Translations under genes and position numbers: made by a program
The notes under the pieces: generated by a model
What the model was told of the DNA's origin: nothing
Database searches by the model: none
What the model saw: the letters and a program-made list of their open reading frames with translations, nothing else
Shown here: piece by piece, positions 61,957-64,000 of the stretch
How positions within the stretch are numbered: the first letter of the stretch is position 1
How the letters are laid out: each line of letters starts with the position of its first letter
Origin: Maricurvus nonylphenolicus
Lineage (GTDB): Bacteria; Pseudomonadota; Gammaproteobacteria; Pseudomonadales; Cellvibrionaceae
NCBI RefSeq assembly: GCF_042854845.1
Contig: NZ_AP031498.1
Coordinates: forward strand, 3,782,001 to 3,846,000
Length of the DNA: 64,000 nt
Reading direction: 5' to 3'

Positions 61957-62898
61957 CTAGCTGTCAGTATCACCCGAGATTGGGATAGAAATCTCCGTCA
62001 AGCGTTGGTCTACATCACCCAGATCATCAAACAGCGAGCAGGCCCATTGATACAAGGCTTCCAGGGAGTCCCCACGCTGAGACCGTTTAGGTGCAACCAG
62101 CCAGTAGCCTGATACGGTGGGTATCTTGATATCAAAAGGTAACACCAGCCGTCCATCGTCAATCCAGGCATTGGTACTTGGCAGCAGTGCCAATGTCACC
62201 CCCAAACCTTCCGATGCCGCTTTGAGGGCCGCTAAATAGGAGTCACAAATTAATATGTCGGCCTCCTGGCTGGCGGACTCGCCTAGCAGTAAACGCCACT
62301 GCGCCAAATCAGCGGTTGGCGATATTAACTGTTGGGCATGTAAATCTGTAAGGCTCTCCAACCTATGGGTACGGGCATACTCCGGGCTGCACACAGGGGA
62401 CAACGCAATGTTACATAAAGGCCTGCAATTGAGTTCAGGCCAGTCACCATTGCCAAACCGGATGGCGGCATCCAAGGGTTCGATATCAAAATCCACATAG
62501 GAACTTCTGGCCTCAATACGCAGTTCTGTCTCGGGCAGGTAGTCCTTAAACGTCAGGTAATGGGGAATCATCAGTTCCTGAGCAATATACAGGGGCGCGC
62601 TGACATGTAATGAACGGCTTTGAAAACGTCGCAAAAACTCCTGATAGCCCTGCTTGTGAGCCCGAACAATCTTATGGCTTACGTCCTGATAATAACTGCC
62701 CGCAGCTGTCAGGCTGATACGCCGAGCATGTCGCTCAAACAGAGGCTCCCCCAGCCAGTCTTCCAGAGACTTGATCTGCTGGCTGACCGCAGGTGGCGAC
62801 ACATGTAACTGATCTGCTGCCTTTTTGAAGCTTAGCGTTGACGCCACCGCGTCAAATACCACCAGCCACTGTATCGGCGGTGCCCTATGCTGACTCAC
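61957..62898 (-). CDS. LysR-family transcriptional regulator (GcvA-like)
   Basis: The 313-residue protein has the N-terminal helix-turn-helix LSFKKAADQLHVSPPAVSQQ and a substrate-binding domain. The N-terminal IQWLVVFDAVAS is typical of the GcvA subgroup. It is divergent from the enoyl-CoA hydratase at 63030 across about 130 bp and probably controls it. Effector unknown. Confidence 0.9.
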   Translation of the reverse strand: MSQHRAPPIQWLVVFDAVASTLSFKKAADQLHVSPPAVSQQIKSLEDWLGEPLFERHARRISLTAAGSYYQDVSHKIVRAHKQGYQEFLRRFQSRSLHVSAPLYIAQELMIPHYLTFKDYLPETELRIEARSSYVDFDIEPLDAAIRFGNGDWPELNCRPLCNIALSPVCSPEYARTHRLESLTDLHAQQLISPTADLAQWRLLLGESASQEADILICDSYLAALKAASEGLGVTLALLPSTNAWIDDGRLVLPFDIKIPTVSGYWLVAPKRSQRGDSLEALYQWACSLFDDLGDVDQRLTEISIPISGDTDS

Positions 62899-63029
62899 TA
62901 TCCACGCTCCTCAAACCAGCCAATAGATAAGAATTACTTAACCAAAGCTAATTATTACTAAATTGATTAGCCACTCATATAAAAATATCTTATCTGTAAC
63001 CACTTTAAAAGCGCCCTAAGGAGGCCGAT

Positions 63030-63851
63030 ATGTCCGAAGCCAGCACCCAAGACCAAAGCAGCAATAGTCCATTCCTGGTGAGCAAAGAGAAAGGCCTTAC
63101 CATCATCTCCATCAACGACGCGCCCTGGAATATGATGAGCATGGAGTTTATGGACGAACTGGAAGCCCTGCTGCCTAAACTCAAAGCTGACCATAGCGTA
63201 CGCGCCATACTGTTTACCTCAGAAGGCAGCGATAACTTCTCCGCCGGTATGAACCTGAAACAGCTGATTGGCAAAGCTGGCGATCAAGCTGCCCTCAGCG
63301 CCCTGTTCGATCAACGCCTGCGCGTGTTATCTGCCATTGAAAACCTGGGCAAACCCGTTATTGCCACCCTATTCGGTTATTGCCTCGGCGGCGGTCTGGA
63401 ACTTCCCATGGCCTGCCACTTCCGCCTGGCCGCCAAAGAGGGGTGTAAAATTGGCCTGCCGGAAATGGATCTGGGCACCGTTCCCGCCTGGGGTGGCAGT
63501 GCTCGCCTGACCCGTATTGTTGGCCGTATGCACGCACTGGATATGATCTTGCGCGCGAAAAAAATTGATGGCCCGGAAGCCTATCGCATTGGCCTGGTCA
63601 ATGAAGTTGTGGATAACGACAAACTCAAAGAACGCGCCATTGAACTGGGACTGGAACTGGCCACCAACTTCCCACCACTGGCCATGAGCGAAATAATGCC
63701 GGTGATTATTAAAGGCTCGGATATGTCGCAGGAAGAATCCCTGCGTATGGAACGCGAAGCAGTACTCAACACCATGGGTAGCAGTGAAAACCAGGAAGGC
63801 ATGATGGCGTTTTTGGAAAAGCGTACGCCGGTGTTTAGCGATCGCAGTTAA
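63030..63851 (+). CDS. Enoyl-CoA hydratase/isomerase family protein
   Basis: The 273-residue crotonase protein has the oxyanion segment DNFSAGMNLKQL and FGYCLGGGLELPMACHFRLA, with GLPEMDLGTVPAWGGSARL carrying the first catalytic Glu. ATG at 63030 follows AAGGAGG by seven bases. It is divergent from a GcvA-like LysR gene. The substrate may be an enoyl-CoA in fatty acid or aromatic breakdown. Confidence 0.9.
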   Translation: MSEASTQDQSSNSPFLVSKEKGLTIISINDAPWNMMSMEFMDELEALLPKLKADHSVRAILFTSEGSDNFSAGMNLKQLIGKAGDQAALSALFDQRLRVLSAIENLGKPVIATLFGYCLGGGLELPMACHFRLAAKEGCKIGLPEMDLGTVPAWGGSARLTRIVGRMHALDMILRAKKIDGPEAYRIGLVNEVVDNDKLKERAIELGLELATNFPPLAMSEIMPVIIKGSDMSQEESLRMEREAVLNTMGSSENQEGMMAFLEKRTPVFSDRS

Positions 63852-63864
63852 CTTAAAAAGATCA

Positions 63865-63884
63865 GAACCCGCATCTGCGGGTTC
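63865..63884 (+). terminator. Hairpin after the last enoyl-CoA hydratase gene
   Basis: GAACCCGC (63865-63872) and GCGGGTTC (63877-63884) form a perfect 8-bp stem with loop ATCT; the following sequence is TCAATT and not a T-run, so termination may be weak. The minus strand is followed by TGATCTTTTT. Confidence 0.55.
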
Positions 63885-64000
63885 TCAATTAAGGAAACTC
63901 ACTCTTCGACTACACAGTCATTAGAGACTGTCATTGAATTTCCCCTATAGCACGATAAACTCCCTGCTCTCAGACTTTTGTATTAAGGGATTTATCACGA

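Overview
The window reads as a chromosomal segment of a marine-type gammaproteobacterium, probably near the Cellvibrionales/Spongiibacteraceae; this is an inference from gene content and cannot be proved from the sequence alone. It opens with the conserved gammaproteobacterial block mutS (3' end only), fdxA, rpoS, nlpD, a DUF368 gene, pcm and truD. No rRNA, tRNA, CRISPR or prophage was recognised. Most other genes serve acyl-CoA metabolism (two enoyl-CoA hydratases, two acyl-CoA dehydrogenases, an alpha-methylacyl-CoA racemase, a FadA/FadB pair, an acyl-CoA synthetase, MaoC-type hydratases) or regulate it.

Layout. 1-6.2 kb: stress and housekeeping block. 6.3-12.4 kb: an RND efflux operon (adaptor, pump, an ABC-type membrane protein without ATPase, AraC/GyrI regulator). 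12.4-16.7 kb: AraC regulator, enoyl-CoA hydratase, racemase and an orphan periplasmic binding protein with an apparent CTG start. 16.7-26.8 kb: a redox region with an MdaB/cupin/AhpD-like/LtrA operon, a periplasmic molybdenum hydroxylase operon (XdhC, 2Fe-2S subunit, Tat-exported Mo subunit, dihaem cytochrome c), a LysR and an HxlR regulator and a GFA-like gene. Two repeated DNA motifs tie their promoters together. 26.9-30.0 kb: second orphan binding protein, acyl-CoA dehydrogenase, second AraC paralogue.

30.0-42.6 kb: a catabolic module that looks like an acquired island: NTF2-like protein, TonB-dependent receptor, an IS256-family element, then APH-like kinase, acyl-CoA dehydrogenase, quinone-oxidoreductase-like enzyme, two MaoC-type hydratases, an SMP-30 lactonase, an acyl-CoA synthetase and a TetR regulator. 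An identical-armed palindrome (AATACA-N4-TGTATT) lies upstream of the receptor and between the lactonase and synthetase genes, which suggests one TetR-controlled regulon for uptake and CoA-dependent breakdown of an unknown carboxylic acid. The IS element carries an 8-bp target duplication and sits one codon before the original stop of the kinase gene.

42.9-49.9 kb: FadB/FadA-type beta-oxidation genes, third orphan binding protein, third AraC paralogue, lipase chaperone. 50.2-51.4 kb: the partner lipase, broken by one missing base. 51.6-58.9 kb: a REC-PAS-GGDEF-EAL protein, an ACP-AMP ligase-PlsC fusion and a YgiQ radical SAM protein. 59.2-64 kb: short-chain dehydrogenase, WYL regulator, AlkC-type DNA glycosylase, LysR regulator and enoyl-CoA hydratase. 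REP-like palindromes (ATTCCCGC...GCGGGAAT type) recur between genes at four or more places.

Starts were moved from the longest open frame wherever a better ribosome binding site or a clear signal peptide supported it; each case is noted in its entry.
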